Of a DNA stretch of 64,000 nucleotides, positions 1 to 10,380 are shown piece after piece. Within the stretch, counting starts at the first letter, position 1. Every line of letters begins with the position of its first letter. The translations under genes and the position numbers were made by a program. The notes below the pieces were generated by a model that searched no databases, had not been told where the DNA came from, and saw only the letters and a program-made list of their open reading frames with translations. Source of the stretch: Pyrus communis (lineage: Eukaryota > Streptophyta > Magnoliopsida > Rosales > Rosaceae); the NCBI RefSeq assembly GCF_963583255.1, contig NC_084812.1:23040959-23104958 (forward strand). Reading direction: 5' to 3'.

Positions 1-1269
1 AATGGTGATTTAATGTTTGAACATAATATGGGTTTCCGAAACCATTATTAAGATAGTCTTGATAATATATGTCTAAAACTATAAATCACAAGACAGGTTA
101 GTTGTAGAGATCCATCCATCATGGATCTTAGCAAGCTAGTGGGAGCTATAAGCGTCTTATGAGAAAAGATCAATTGTATGATTTCTCATAAAGATGTAAA
201 TGAATCTTTTGTATACTAGGTTTACAAAAGATTAGTGAGAGTTAATCGTATTCCTAAATTTATATATATATATATATGATATATTAATTTTTGGAAATGA
301 AAAGAGTACTTCTTCGTTAAAGTTATTCTATAACGATAGAATGTATATGGGAGATATAGTCTATATAATGGAATGGAAATCTATAATGATATATTTCAAG
401 ATATAATTGGATTATATCAATCCCTAAAATAGACAAGAGATGCTAGGAAGTTTCTCATTTGATGATAAACTTCAATTAGAATGACAATTCTAGTGAGACT
501 AGGAAGTTGTTCTTCTCAAAGGGAATGTACCCTTTGACTCCCAAAGAAATAATGCGTAAATAGAATCCTTTATGCATAAGCAGAAAGGTGATTTATGTAT
601 TTCATACTGTATGAAAAACATTGATATAAGATGTACCTAGAAAGGTACAAGACAATATCAGTGCAAGCCCAGGATCAGAACCATGGCAACTGTCAAGTGA
701 GTCCTTAAGTATTTGAGAAATACTAAAGGATATATTACTCAATAATTGAGAAAGAATTAGAGTAACGTAATGGAAGCGTAAATGTATTAGATTATGAATC
801 TAATCCATCATTGGATATTTCTTCATTATGAATGAAGAGATAAACAGATATCTCTTTATTATGACTAAAAAGATATTTGGATGGAAACATTAAAGTAATG
901 ACTTTAGTGTGTTCCATTATGATTGCAAAATATATTGCCATATAGAAGTTTACAACAATGTTGTTTGGGATGGGAAAGTTCATTTATGAACTCTCTATTC
1001 GGTTCCAACCAGAAAGTGTATGACACTAATGGGGCGACAGCTCAAGCCAGGGAATCAAGGTCTCATCAAGGTCCGAACTCAAATGAGAGACTGAACCACA
1101 TGATTGAGAATCATATATAATGGTGACGTCGTTATTCTCAAGGTTGCTTCTATGGATAACATATAGATATCCATTGTCTATGCCTACTACTCAGCCATTT
1201 ATGAAATGACTACAGAAGAGGTATCATCACTGATGATTAAGCTGATTGGCTCTAGTGCAAGTGGGAGAT
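1..1269 (+). pseudogene. Copia reverse transcriptase/RNase H relic (element 1, 3' part of pol)
   Basis: Heavily decayed 3' end of a Ty1/copia pol gene, recognisable only by short in-frame islands. Around 265-290 a degraded RT active-site block reads YDILIFGN (family YVDDILLIGN). Around 525-560 is PLTPKEI, the usual RT/RNase H connection. Around 690-725 is VLKYLRNTKG, the start of RNase H. At 1018-1110 is YDTNGATAQARESRSHQ, the late RNase H block that in intact elements reads CDN.GA.AQAKEPRSHQ. Around 1120-1195 the GDVV..KVASMDN tail of pol follows, and then the purine-rich tract at 1255-1269 next to the LTR. Stops and frameshifts occur throughout, so it cannot encode a working polyprotein. 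The 5' part lies outside the window. The copia assignment is firm; the lineage is not. Confidence 0.8.
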
Positions 1270-3062
1270 TGTTGGAAATGTGCCCTAAAACCAATCATAT
1301 GATGATACTTTATGGACATTTCACATGTTAAACTAATCTAGTTTAATATTAAGGGCAAACATTATTGTTTGAGCCATCTCATATAAATGTTATATGCTTA
1401 AACGATAAGTCCAAGGAATATGTGATTGGAAGAATGCGATCTAAAGAAGTTAGATTCATGAGACCATTCTTTCGTTGACACATCCTAAACGTTCCTGATC
1501 ATAGGATTGTCAATTGGGCATTGACAGTCCGTTAAGATCAGTACGTGCTATGTCTTCTCTCAGGGAGAGTGACTAGTCTCGAGTCATTGGTGTGCGTGAC
1601 ATCAAGACAAGTACGTAGGTGCTCAATAGAGAATGAGTTCACTGAACACGATCAACGAAGAGTTCTCATATTCATGTCACATGAGAACTCATGGTTGGGA
1701 TAATGCAAATTAGTCTTTTGACCTGAGGCATCACAGTTGTCTTGTGGTTAGGTCCTTAATCTTTGATTATGTCAAAGTCACTCCATCAGGAGGGTGTCCA
1801 CGACATCGTTGGGGTTAAGCCACTTAGCCATGGAGGCAAGTGAATGCGCAACAAGGGATCTCTAACCTTCAAACTGTTTGAGGGAGAATACTCTATGATA
1901 TGATTAAGAATCTTTGGCCAAAGTATGAATGAGATTTAGGAATGTGTTCCAAATCACATTCAAGGTAATCATATAAGCACAAGACTCACATTGGATAGTA
2001 GACATGAATAAACTATCAAACCAAACAATGTGGTCAAGAGTATTGTATTAGAGAAAGACCGTATTGCATTTGTAATCCTAAAACTGAATAGGTTCTCCAC
2101 CTCTTCTGATTAGCTTGGGTAACCATGACATGCTGCTAGGCGTCAACCATGGTTTGTGGAAGCCCTAAAAGTGTATTATCACTAACGGGAGAATTGAAAG
2201 TAAGTTTCAATTCACAATCGATTAGAAAAAGTTTTAATCACCCACTGCCTCGCTAAAAGGAACCTAATGGATCGTTCACCGAGTAAGGTAGAGTTTGAAG
2301 AAACAACGGAGATGAGTAAGAATAATTAAATGGTTTAATTATTTATCTAAGGCTAGGATTAATTAATATGTTAATTAATCAAACGAATAAGTTCGTTAAA
2401 GACCTCGGGTTAGTTTTGGGCCGCTAGGCCCAATGGGATTTGAATGTCAAGCCCATTAACTCAAGTTGTATGACAACTTGAATAAACAAAGGGCTTGAAA
2501 GCCCAATAAACCCTATAGGCCGGCCATGTTAGAAGAATAGGGCTTTTGGTCCATTAGGTCACTTATTTGAAGGGACTATATAAAGGACTTTATAACCTAA
2601 AATTCATTAAGGGTTGTTTTTGGGGAAAGGATGAGAACACAAGCTCTTCTTTCTCTCTAAAATTTCGGCCACCTTGGAGGGATCATCTAGCAATCAAACT
2701 CCTCCAAGGTCACTCATTTCTTCTTCATTATACCTTGGTGATGAATCATTAGAGGTTCTCAATTTTGGGAACTTGGAGAAACCTTTTCATCCATCCAAAT
2801 CCATGGATCTAAGATGCAAGGAATGAAGGCCCTCTCTTTGGGTGATTAGCCTTTGCTTATGCAAAGAGGAATCTACAAAGGTATTGATTTCTCAACTCAC
2901 TTTGTTTTGAGTTGAGTCTTGGTTCACCTATCTACTAGGCTTTGAAGTTCATGGGTTAAGTTTTGTTTTTGAGTGCATATAAACATGATTCCGCCTTTTA
3001 ATTGTTAATTGCATGTTGTTGATGTTGCTCAAATGAACTTGTTTTTCACAAATATTCCTTCA
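1270..3062 (+). repeat. 3' LTR of Copia element 1
   Basis: The LTR starts TGTTGGAAATGTGCCC directly after the polypurine tract (AAGTGGGAGAT) that ends element 1's pol region. It ends near 3062 in ...ATTCCTTCA, giving about 1.79 kb with TG...CA termini. It holds no coding sequence and is AT-rich. The right boundary is inferred because the next base already belongs to the reading frame of a second Copia element, the one this element inserted into. The 5' LTR is outside the window. Confidence 0.7.
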
Positions 3063-3795
3063 GTTTTCCCTACAACGAGCTACTCAAAGATGATGGAAAA
3101 CCTTACAATAATCTTTCACTTTACAAAAGCTTAGTTGGTGCCTTACAATACTTGACATTCTATAGACCTGACATTGCATTTGCAGTGCATCAGGTCTAAT
3201 AATTTATGCAAAGCCCTATGTAATCACATTTTATGGTTGTAAAATGGATTCTCAAGTACTTAAAGGCTACTCAAAGCTGTGGTATTCATTATGTCAAAGG
3301 CTCACTTGATATTACTGCATATAATGATGCAGATTGGGTTGCGAACCCTAATGATAGAAGGTCAACTACTGGAATTGTGGTGTTCTGGGGCTCTAATCCC
3401 ATTTCATGGATGTCAAAGAAACAAAACACTGTGTCTAGATCATCAACTGAAGCTGAATATTAAGCTTTATCAAATATAAATGCTGAACTTGATTGGATTA
3501 AACAACTGTTGAATTTCCTACGTGTTCCAGTTGTAGAAAAACCACTCCTTTTTGTGACAACTTATCTACTATAACACTGACTTGTAATCCAATTGAACAT
3601 CAAAGTACGAAGCACATTGAGGTTGATGTACATTTTGTTCGAGAAAGGGTAGCAAAACAGCAATTGCAAGTGCACTTCGTGTCTTTGAATGAGCAGTTTG
3701 CTGATATTCTTACCAAGGGACTCTCTGCACCACTTTTTCAAACTCACTATGCAAATCTCAGGCTCAATTTCTCTGCCCCTAAGCTTGAGGGGGGA
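3063..3795 (+). pseudogene. Copia RT C-terminus and RNase H relic (element 2)
   Basis: This is the end of a second, different Ty1/copia pol. From 3068 the frame reads PYNELLKDDGKPY, then YKSLVGALQYLTF.RPDIAFAVHQV (RT C-terminus), then stops at 3197-3202 and near 3227. The same frame continues at 3233-3463 with VKWILKYLKATQSCGIHYVKG, a DADW RNase H acidic block, WMSKKQNTVSRSSTEAEY and a further stop where the family has R. After a frameshift near 3560 it ends with KHIEVDVHFVRERVAKQ, ADILTKGLS and PKLEGGC up to the purine tract at 3786-3795. It lies immediately 3' of element 1's LTR, which shows that element 1 is inserted in this pol gene. It is non-functional because of several in-frame stops. 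Confidence 0.85.
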
Positions 3796-4040
3796 TGTTA
3801 GGAATATTAAGATCCTACGGCTATGAAATGGACATGTATCAAGAGATTATAGAGTTAGTTAATTTGGTTATAGTGTAGCTTAGAGTGCAAACAACCAAAA
3901 CAACTATATATATCTTGTAACAAACAATAGTAACTAACAAGAAAGAAAATACAATTCCAAAGATTACTTCTCCATCTGAACTCTCTCAATCTTTGACTTC
4001 TCCTTCCTTCTCTCTTCCTACATAATCTTCTTCATCAACA
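3796..4040 (+). repeat. 3' LTR of Copia element 2
   Basis: A short LTR of about 245 bp begins TGTTAGGAATATT right after the tract CTTGAGGGGGGA and ends near ...CATCAACA. It contains a TATA-like stretch (ACTATATATATC, 3902-3913) and a CT-rich tail. Short LTRs of this size fit small Copia lineages. The start is well supported by the adjoining polypurine tract; the end is approximate. Confidence 0.7.
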
Positions 4041-4306
4041 TTCTTCAATGGTTTACAATCTCATCGCCTCGACTTATCATGCTAATGGCATAATTAGTTC
4101 CATCCCAAAGGGTTTTACGGTCTGTGTGTTCTGCCCATAAAACAACATATATTGCAAAGTACAACACTTTAAAAGAACCAAATAAGTAAAAACTCAGCAT
4201 TATACACTACAGTTCTGTTCTCTTACTCAAAAAATGCAGAAAGTTGAAAGAAAAAAAAACAAAACTTTAACCCCAACCTATTTAGCTATCAATTAGGGTT
4301 GTGAAT
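4041..4306. other. Spacer, nothing recognised
   Basis: AT-rich sequence between the Copia LTR end and the exon-like fragment. No gene, repeat or RNA could be supported. Confidence 0.5.
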
Positions 4307-4465
4307 GAGATCCATAGCTCTGCAACTAAGAAGAACAAAGAATGGCAAGAGAAGCTCCCTATTGTTGTTCTCAAAGCTGAAGAAATTGTTTACTCCAAAG
4401 GCAATTTGGTGCCGAACTATCCGATTAGAGAACAAGCTCTAAAATTATTGGGTGGGGTTTATTAA
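4307..4465 (+). pseudogene. Exon-like fragment of an unidentified plant protein
   Basis: An open stretch without a start codon contains KKNKEWQEKLPIVVLKAEEI followed by VYSKGNLVPNYP and a stop. The WQEKLPIVVLKAEEI.YSKA string resembles a conserved plant protein of unknown function as I remember it, but I cannot name the family from memory. It looks like a single captured or decayed exon: no neighbouring exon is visible, and it diverges from the remembered family after YSK. Chance is possible. Confidence 0.3.
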
Positions 4466-4789
4466 CAAATTTTAGTTTTATTGTTAATTTCGTCTTGTAC
4501 TTGATGGTAATTATGCAATACGATAAAAGTGACAACTCATATTTAAAGCTTAAGCTAAGTACAGAAAAAAGTTATATAGGTTCAAATAAAATTTCTCTTA
4601 TTTAATTGTTATGCAGATACTAATAAATATATAAATAAAAAGAGGTTTAGCATCCGAAGAATTGATTCGCAATACGAAAAACAATATTGATCAAAATTTT
4701 GCACATAAAACACACGTTTTTGCATGAGCTATGTGATCTGTTTAGAATTTTAAAATACTCTCTTTATTTGCTAATGGGCCATATTTCAT

Positions 4790-4963
4790 GTCTGTTTCTA
4801 CACACACACACACACATGAACAAACTTTATTAAAAATGAGAGTATAAATGTATAAATGTGTATATATATATACATAGTCTGTTTCTATACACACACACAC
4901 ACACGAACAAACTTTATTAAAAAATGAGAGTATAAATGTATAAATGTATGTATATATATATGA
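4790..4963. repeat. Tandem duplication of an 87-bp unit with CA and TA runs
   Basis: Two adjoining copies (about 4790-4876 and 4877-4963) each contain TCTGTTTCTA, a (CA)n run, GAACAAACTTTATTAAAAA and GAGAGTATAAATGTATAAATG, then a TA run. They differ at a few positions and in microsatellite length. This is a simple local duplication. Confidence 0.85.
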
Positions 4964-6810
4964 CCAATTAGGGTTGAGAGTATGCCACTGTCAGAGGACA
5001 GAGCCTTATATTATGGCTGGTTCGGTGTGCATGATTGGATTAGAATGCATATATAATTACCCATTTTCAAGGTATATTGAAAGGAGAGAAGTGAAAGATG
5101 TGAAAGATTTTTTATTTAGAAGAGAATAGAAGGGGACTATGAAGTAAATTCATCCTTCTAATCCTGCTGTTTTAAGGAGAATTGGAATAAATAAGTATTT
5201 TTTTCATCAGTAATTCATCTTTTATCCTTTATTTGGTCATAATTTTCTTATTTCACTATTTAACCTGCTTTTAATTTACTAAGTTTCTATTACAATGTGT
5301 ACCAAACGAGCTCAAACGGTTCAACTCACATCAATTTGAAACCAAGTGACTGATTGTATATTGAAAATATTATCACTATCAGTTGATGTGGGATGCCTGT
5401 CTTTTTTCAGTGACACTGTGCAGGCTCTAGATGCTGCTAATTTACGTCAACGTACTCCATTCAGCTGTTTTCTATTTAATGCTACTAAGTTTCTTTCGAA
5501 CCGGAACAACTAAAGATTTGCAAGGCCAATTGTTGGATAGGCCACGGCCTAGTTACGCAAGATTATATCCAGGAAGAGTCCTACTTTTTCATTCTGATTG
5601 AGCATATCACGATCATCCACTGTTTATGATTAAGTTTCAATCATATTACATAAAACAAAATTGGCAAGCCTTTGGCTTCGTCCAAGTTTTGAGAGTTGGT
5701 TGGGATACATTAAGATTTGATTAGGTCAAGGGTTTCCCTCCCTAGCTACATTGTAACAGAAAAACAAAAGGAAATTGACAAGCTACCATGCATGACATAA
5801 AGTAACTAGCTAGCATAGGAATATAATTTTGATTTCTGCTTAGGGAGAGGAATAACAGGCAATACAAATTGGATCACTGGTGTTCTTAGTCAAATTCAGA
5901 TGGACTCAAAGAAAGATGTCGGTGCACTTTATACAATTTTCCTTTGGATCTGCTCTCATTATTCAACACGTATTTGACAATTAGCAGCTACATATAGATT
6001 ATAAATTATGTAATTTCCAATCATTATCTGCTGAATATATAAAGTCCTGCCAAATCCGGCAATAGTCCTTAATTCTAAAAACAACGTCATATATGTCGGC
6101 AAGAAATCATGACCTAAATTAGAATCTCTAGTTTCAAGAGGTTAGACGAGATTTCCTTGTAATTGATTTGTAATGAGTTTGCTGTTATTTCCTTTCCACA
6201 GTTATACTATTGACTAATAGAAAAATTATGAATAAAAGATGGTATAATTCAGTATCAATGAAATCATTCTTGCATAACATATTCAAAACTGTTGTATTGT
6301 AGGCATAATTTGACTGAACTGTATAAAGGACATAGTAGGAGAGGGGCTGGTGGCAACAGAGAGAGAAGAGAGATATGTAATTATGGGATGTGTTGTATCA
6401 CCCGGCCTTTATTTATAGTAGTAGGGAAGGTTAAATCCTTACCCTAATAAGATTACAACTATAATAGGATAATATCTAACCCCAGAAAATATTCCAAGAA
6501 ATCCCTAGATATGTTATAATTTACACAATTACATTCCTAATCTAATAAGACTGCAACAAGAACTTCAATTTAATCCTCAAAAATATGAGTTTTAAACTTT
6601 AACATTTTGTAAGATTAAAATCCAATTTTCGTCCATGATGCATTTAATCACCTAATTTATTAACTATGTTTTGATGTTTTATTTCTCTTTTTCTTTCAAA
6701 TTTTAATGTATTAATTACATTTAAATTTTCATTTCATTTTATTCATCATAATATATTTTGATGTCTACATTTAAGTAAACTAATTTTGTTATATAATATA
6801 TTCTGATGCA
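4964..6810. other. AT-rich spacer, possible retroelement LTR debris near 6300-6560
   Basis: No supported gene. At 6340-6480 a TTTATTTATAG TATA-like segment sits in sequence with the composition of an LTR, but no boundaries, primer site or target duplication could be found. The rest is unassigned AT-rich DNA. Confidence 0.4.
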
Positions 6811-8166
6811 ATTTGTGTCACATCCCAGCCCAGGGCGGATCACTTCTCGGGTCCGCTCCACCACCGTAGCACGATATTGTCCGCTTTGGGCTTACCATTC
6901 CCACACGGTTTTGTTTTTTGGGAACTCACGAGCAACTTCCCAGTGGGTTACCCATCATGGGATTGCTCTAGCCCACTTCTCGCATAACTTCGGAGTTCTT
7001 ACGGAACCCGAAGCCAGTGAGCTCCCAAAAGGTCTCGTGATAGGTAGGGATGAGAATATACATATAAGGATCACTCCCCTGGGCGATGTGGGATGTCACA
7101 ATCCACCCCCTTAGGGGCCTGACATCCTCGTCGGCACACCACGGCCAAGGTTAGGCTTTGATACCAATTTGTCATGTCCCGGCCCGGGCTCCCACCACAT
7201 CCTGAGCCTGCTCTACCACCGTAGCACGATATTGTCCGCTTTGGGCTTACCATTCCCTCACGGTTTTGTTTTTGGGAACTCACGAGCAACTTCTCAGTGG
7301 GTCACCCATCATAGGATTGCTCTAGCCCTCTTCTCGCTTAACTTCGGAGTTCCTACGGAACCCGAAGCCAGTGAGCTCCCAAAAGGCCTCGCGCTAAGTA
7401 GGGATGGGAATATACATATAAGGATCATTCCCCTGGGCGATGTGGGATGTCACAATCCACCCCCCTTAGGGGCCCGACGTCCTTGTCGGCACACCACGAC
7501 CAGGGATAGGCTCTGATACCAAATGTCACATTCCGGCCCGGGGTGGATCACTTCCTGGGCCCGCTCCACCACCGTAGCACGATATTGTCCGCTTTGGGCT
7601 TACCATTCCCTCACGGTTTTTTTTTAGGAACTCACAAGCAACTTCCCAGTGGGTCACCCATCATAGGATTGCTCTAGTCCCCTTCTCGCTTAACTTCGGA
7701 GTTCATACGGAATCCGAAGCCAGTGAGCTCCCAAAAAGCCTCATGCTAGGTAGGGATGGGAATATACATATAAGGATCACTTCCTTAGGCGATGTGGGAT
7801 ATCACAACCCACCCCCTCTAGGGGTCTGACGTCCTCGTCGGCACACCACGGCCAGGGTTAGGCTCTGATACCAAATTGTCACATCCCAGCCCAGAACGAA
7901 TCACTTCCCGAGCCCGCTCCATCACCGTAGCACGATATTGTCCGCTTTGGGCTTACCATTCCCTCACGGTTTTGTTTTTTGGGAACTCACGAGCAACTTC
8001 CTAGTGGGTCACCCATCATGGGATTGCTCTAGCCCCCTTCTCTCTTAACTTTGGAGTTCCTACGGAACCCGAAGTCAGTGAGCTCCCAAAAGGCCTCGTG
8101 CTAGGTAGGGATGAGAATATACATATAAGGATCACTCCCCTAGGCGATGTGGGATGTCACAATTTG
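6811..8166 (-). mobile_element. Cassandra TRIM tandem array: 4 LTRs and 3 internal segments
   Basis: Four LTR copies lie head to tail at 6816-7100, 7170-7454, 7524-7806 and 7877-8161, separated by internal segments of about 70 bp (7101-7169, 7455-7523, 7807-7876). On the minus strand each LTR begins TGTGACATCCCACATCGCC or a close variant. Each contains a block closely resembling plant 5S rRNA (for example the complement of CTTCCCAGTGGGTCACCCAT and CTTAACTTCGGAGTTC), the hallmark of Cassandra. Each internal segment carries a primer site like TGGTATCAGAGCC (initiator tRNA-Met type) next to the upstream LTR, and a polypurine tract (complement of CCCCCTTAGGGGCC). The direct repeat ATTTG flanks the whole array (6811-6815 and 8162-8166). 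It has no coding capacity, as expected for a TRIM. Confidence 0.93.
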
Positions 8167-8700
8167 TATGTTCTTCATTTAGGTACATTAACTAATTTGT
8201 TATATTTAGGTATATCCATTGATACAAATATATAGGTATATTAATTCAATATAATACATTTTGGTACACACATTTCGGTATTGACATTTAGATACATTAA
8301 TTTAATATACTACATTATGTACGTACATTTTGGCATCTAAATTTTGGTCTTGACATTTAGGTACCTAATTCAATATAATACATTTCGGTACATATATTTA
8401 GGTTCATTATACTATATTTTGGTACAAACATTTCAGTACAAAGAAGTCAATTTTATATATTCTGATATAGTCATTTCTATACACTTATGTATTTACATAT
8501 TTTTGTCACCAATTTCTTCTAATAACTTCTTATTTATGTTCATTTATAATTGAAAGAATTAATATGTGCATATTAATAAAATTAAAATTTTAATGTGGAC
8601 ACATTAAATCAAAATGCATATTAAATAACAAAAATAGATTATAAATTTTAAAGAAATACACTTCAAATGATTAAATTGAATATGTAATCTAGCACTAGGT
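8167..8700. repeat. AT-rich degenerate short repeats
   Basis: Loosely repeated phrases such as TTAGGTACATTAA, ATTTTGGTAC and TTCAATATAATACATT recur every 30-60 bases up to about 8440. The rest is AT-rich with a T run at 8700-8714. No gene seen. Confidence 0.5.
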
Positions 8701-8729
8701 TTTTTTTTTTTTTTAATTAATTTTAATCT

Positions 8730-8912
8730 TTGCGAGGCCCAATGTCAAACTATCTAATTTTACATGGTATCAAAGCTAAAGAACCCTTAGCTTTGCTCTA
8801 CCTCGCTTCTACCAGATTTCCTTGAGCCTATACAACGCGATTTTTCTCTTTCATATCTTTCCTCGCTTCTGCAAGATTTCCTTGATCCTATATTGTCGAT
8901 CCAAATTTTCGC
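8730..8912 (+). mobile_element. Copia LTR end, primer-binding site and leader fragment
   Basis: The sequence ATTTTACA followed by TGGTATCAAAGC (8767-8778) matches an LTR 3' end next to an initiator tRNA-Met primer site, the common arrangement in Copia elements. The leader downstream contains two imperfect copies of CCTCGCTTCT.C.AGATTTCCTTGA (about 8802 and 8862). It is cut off at 8913 by the Tat-like LTR. No coding sequence remains. Confidence 0.5.
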
Positions 8913-9471
8913 TGTCTTCAGTCTTGACGAAAATGCACCTGCAAAACAATCAACACCTTTGATCAAAGACCTAAGCCTTATGCGCCCACGAGATAGGGGG
9001 GTTAGGCCAATGGATCTCCAATGCCTAAGTCAATTTCTCAGAAAGAGTAAAGTATTTAGGCTTTTTGGGTAGCAAAAGTTTCTGAAAATTGGTAGAATAT
9101 GAGGTATTTATAGGGATAGGGCCGGCCATGGTGTTAGGGTTTTGCCCTACACGTGACGGCATCCTATTGGCCAAGGTATTTGGAGAAATATTTTCAAGAT
9201 ATTAAATAGGAAATAATATCTTGAGATAATGGAGTAATTATCCCTAATTGATTTAAATTGAGATTACTTACTTAATTGGAGTCAATCTTCAATTGGAATT
9301 GTATTGAAGCCTTATCTTTAATCTTTGACTTTTTCTTCCCAAGGGAAGGTGAGCTGTGGGCAGTCATGTTCAGCTGCTGGGACTTTCAAGGGTGTGAGCT
9401 GTCGTGGGAGCATCTGACCAAAAGTCCACGTATCGCCTCTAGAATTTTTGCGATTATTTTAGGCTCCACAA
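8913..9471 (-). repeat. Putative 3' LTR of the Tat-like element
   Basis: On the minus strand it would begin TGTGGAGCCTAAAATAATCG, directly after a purine tract GTGTGGGGGCATT (complement of 9472-9484), and end ...CTGAAGACA at 8913. A minus-strand TATA box (CCTATAAATACC, complement of about 9108-9119) lies inside it, consistent with this orientation. Length is about 559 bp. With no 5' partner the borders are inferred. Confidence 0.55.
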
Positions 9472-10380
9472 ATGCCCCCACACCTACTGGGCGGCATGTA
9501 GAAAAATGGCAGTAGGTGTAGAAATCCCAAGCTGCTTGGGTTTGTAAAGTTGTTTCCTAATTTGAACTTGATATTCTTTCTTGATTTGGAGATAGACTTC
9601 TTCTAGGAAAAAGAAACCAATTGCCCCTAATACCTATTCAATTTTGCCTTAAGCAAGGGATTAAATAAATTTGGAGAACAATCTTCATTCCAACAAGAAA
9701 GAAAAGCCAGAGGAAAATTTTCTTCCTCCCCTAACTTCTTCTCTTGCCCTTACAAAGAGCCATCTCTCGTTGTTGTTGTTCTTCTTCATGCCACACCAAG
9801 GTAAGAAAATTTTAAATTTTCTTCTTCTTGAATTTTTTTGGTAGTCTATGGACTTGAAAATTTGGCTTGGCAAAGGCCAAGGTTATGTGAAACACGTGGC
9901 AGTGGTGCCACTGTGCTGCTGGTGGTATGGCAAGGGAATCTGCTGTCGTGGGCCAAGAGCTTGGCTAGGCTCGGGCTGAGAAAAAAGGTGCGCTGGGGTA
10001 CGGGGAGGCCAGCTTAAGCTGGACCTTCAAGTCTGTTGGGCATAAGCCTGTGCAAGTGTTGGGCATGAGCCTGTACACGGGCCGAGTCTCTTGCTGGCTT
10101 GTTGAGCCATACGACATTGGTCTTTTTGTGGTCATGTGGCCTTTGGGCCGTACCGTAGAGTGTTGGGCACGAGAAAGTGAGAAAACCATGTTTGGGCTAT
10201 AGGGCCTGGCCTGCTGCTGGGCTTCTGCGGGTTGGGCTCGTGCTGAAGAAGGGTGTGAGGGCCGTGAACCCGCGAATGAGCGTTGGGCTCACAGTCCTTG
10301 TATATATAGATATATATTTATTTTTTTTCGCGAGCTGCCTTCTAAATATTTTTCTTCGTACTTTTTGCAGGGACTTTGAG
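9472..10380. other. Leader region of the plus-strand extra ORF
   Basis: Non-coding sequence between the LTR and the extra ORF. Its left half has purine/pyrimidine-biased patches and its right half (9900-10280) is GC-rich with several TGGGC.TG repeats. CTTGTATATATAGATA at 10297-10312 is a plausible TATA box about 70 bases upstream of the ORF's first ATG, suggesting the extra ORF had its own promoter (inference). Confidence 0.4.

Noticed and set aside
6921..7035. A 5S rRNA gene
   Set aside because: The block resembles the complement of plant 5S rRNA but is diverged and embedded in TG...CA LTRs with primer site and target duplication, so it is the LTR-borne copy of Cassandra, not a ribosomal gene.
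6806..7516. Open frames of 102-115 codons in the Cassandra array
   Set aside because: They are translations of repeated LTR/5S-like sequence, recur in each copy and match no protein family; Cassandra elements are non-coding.
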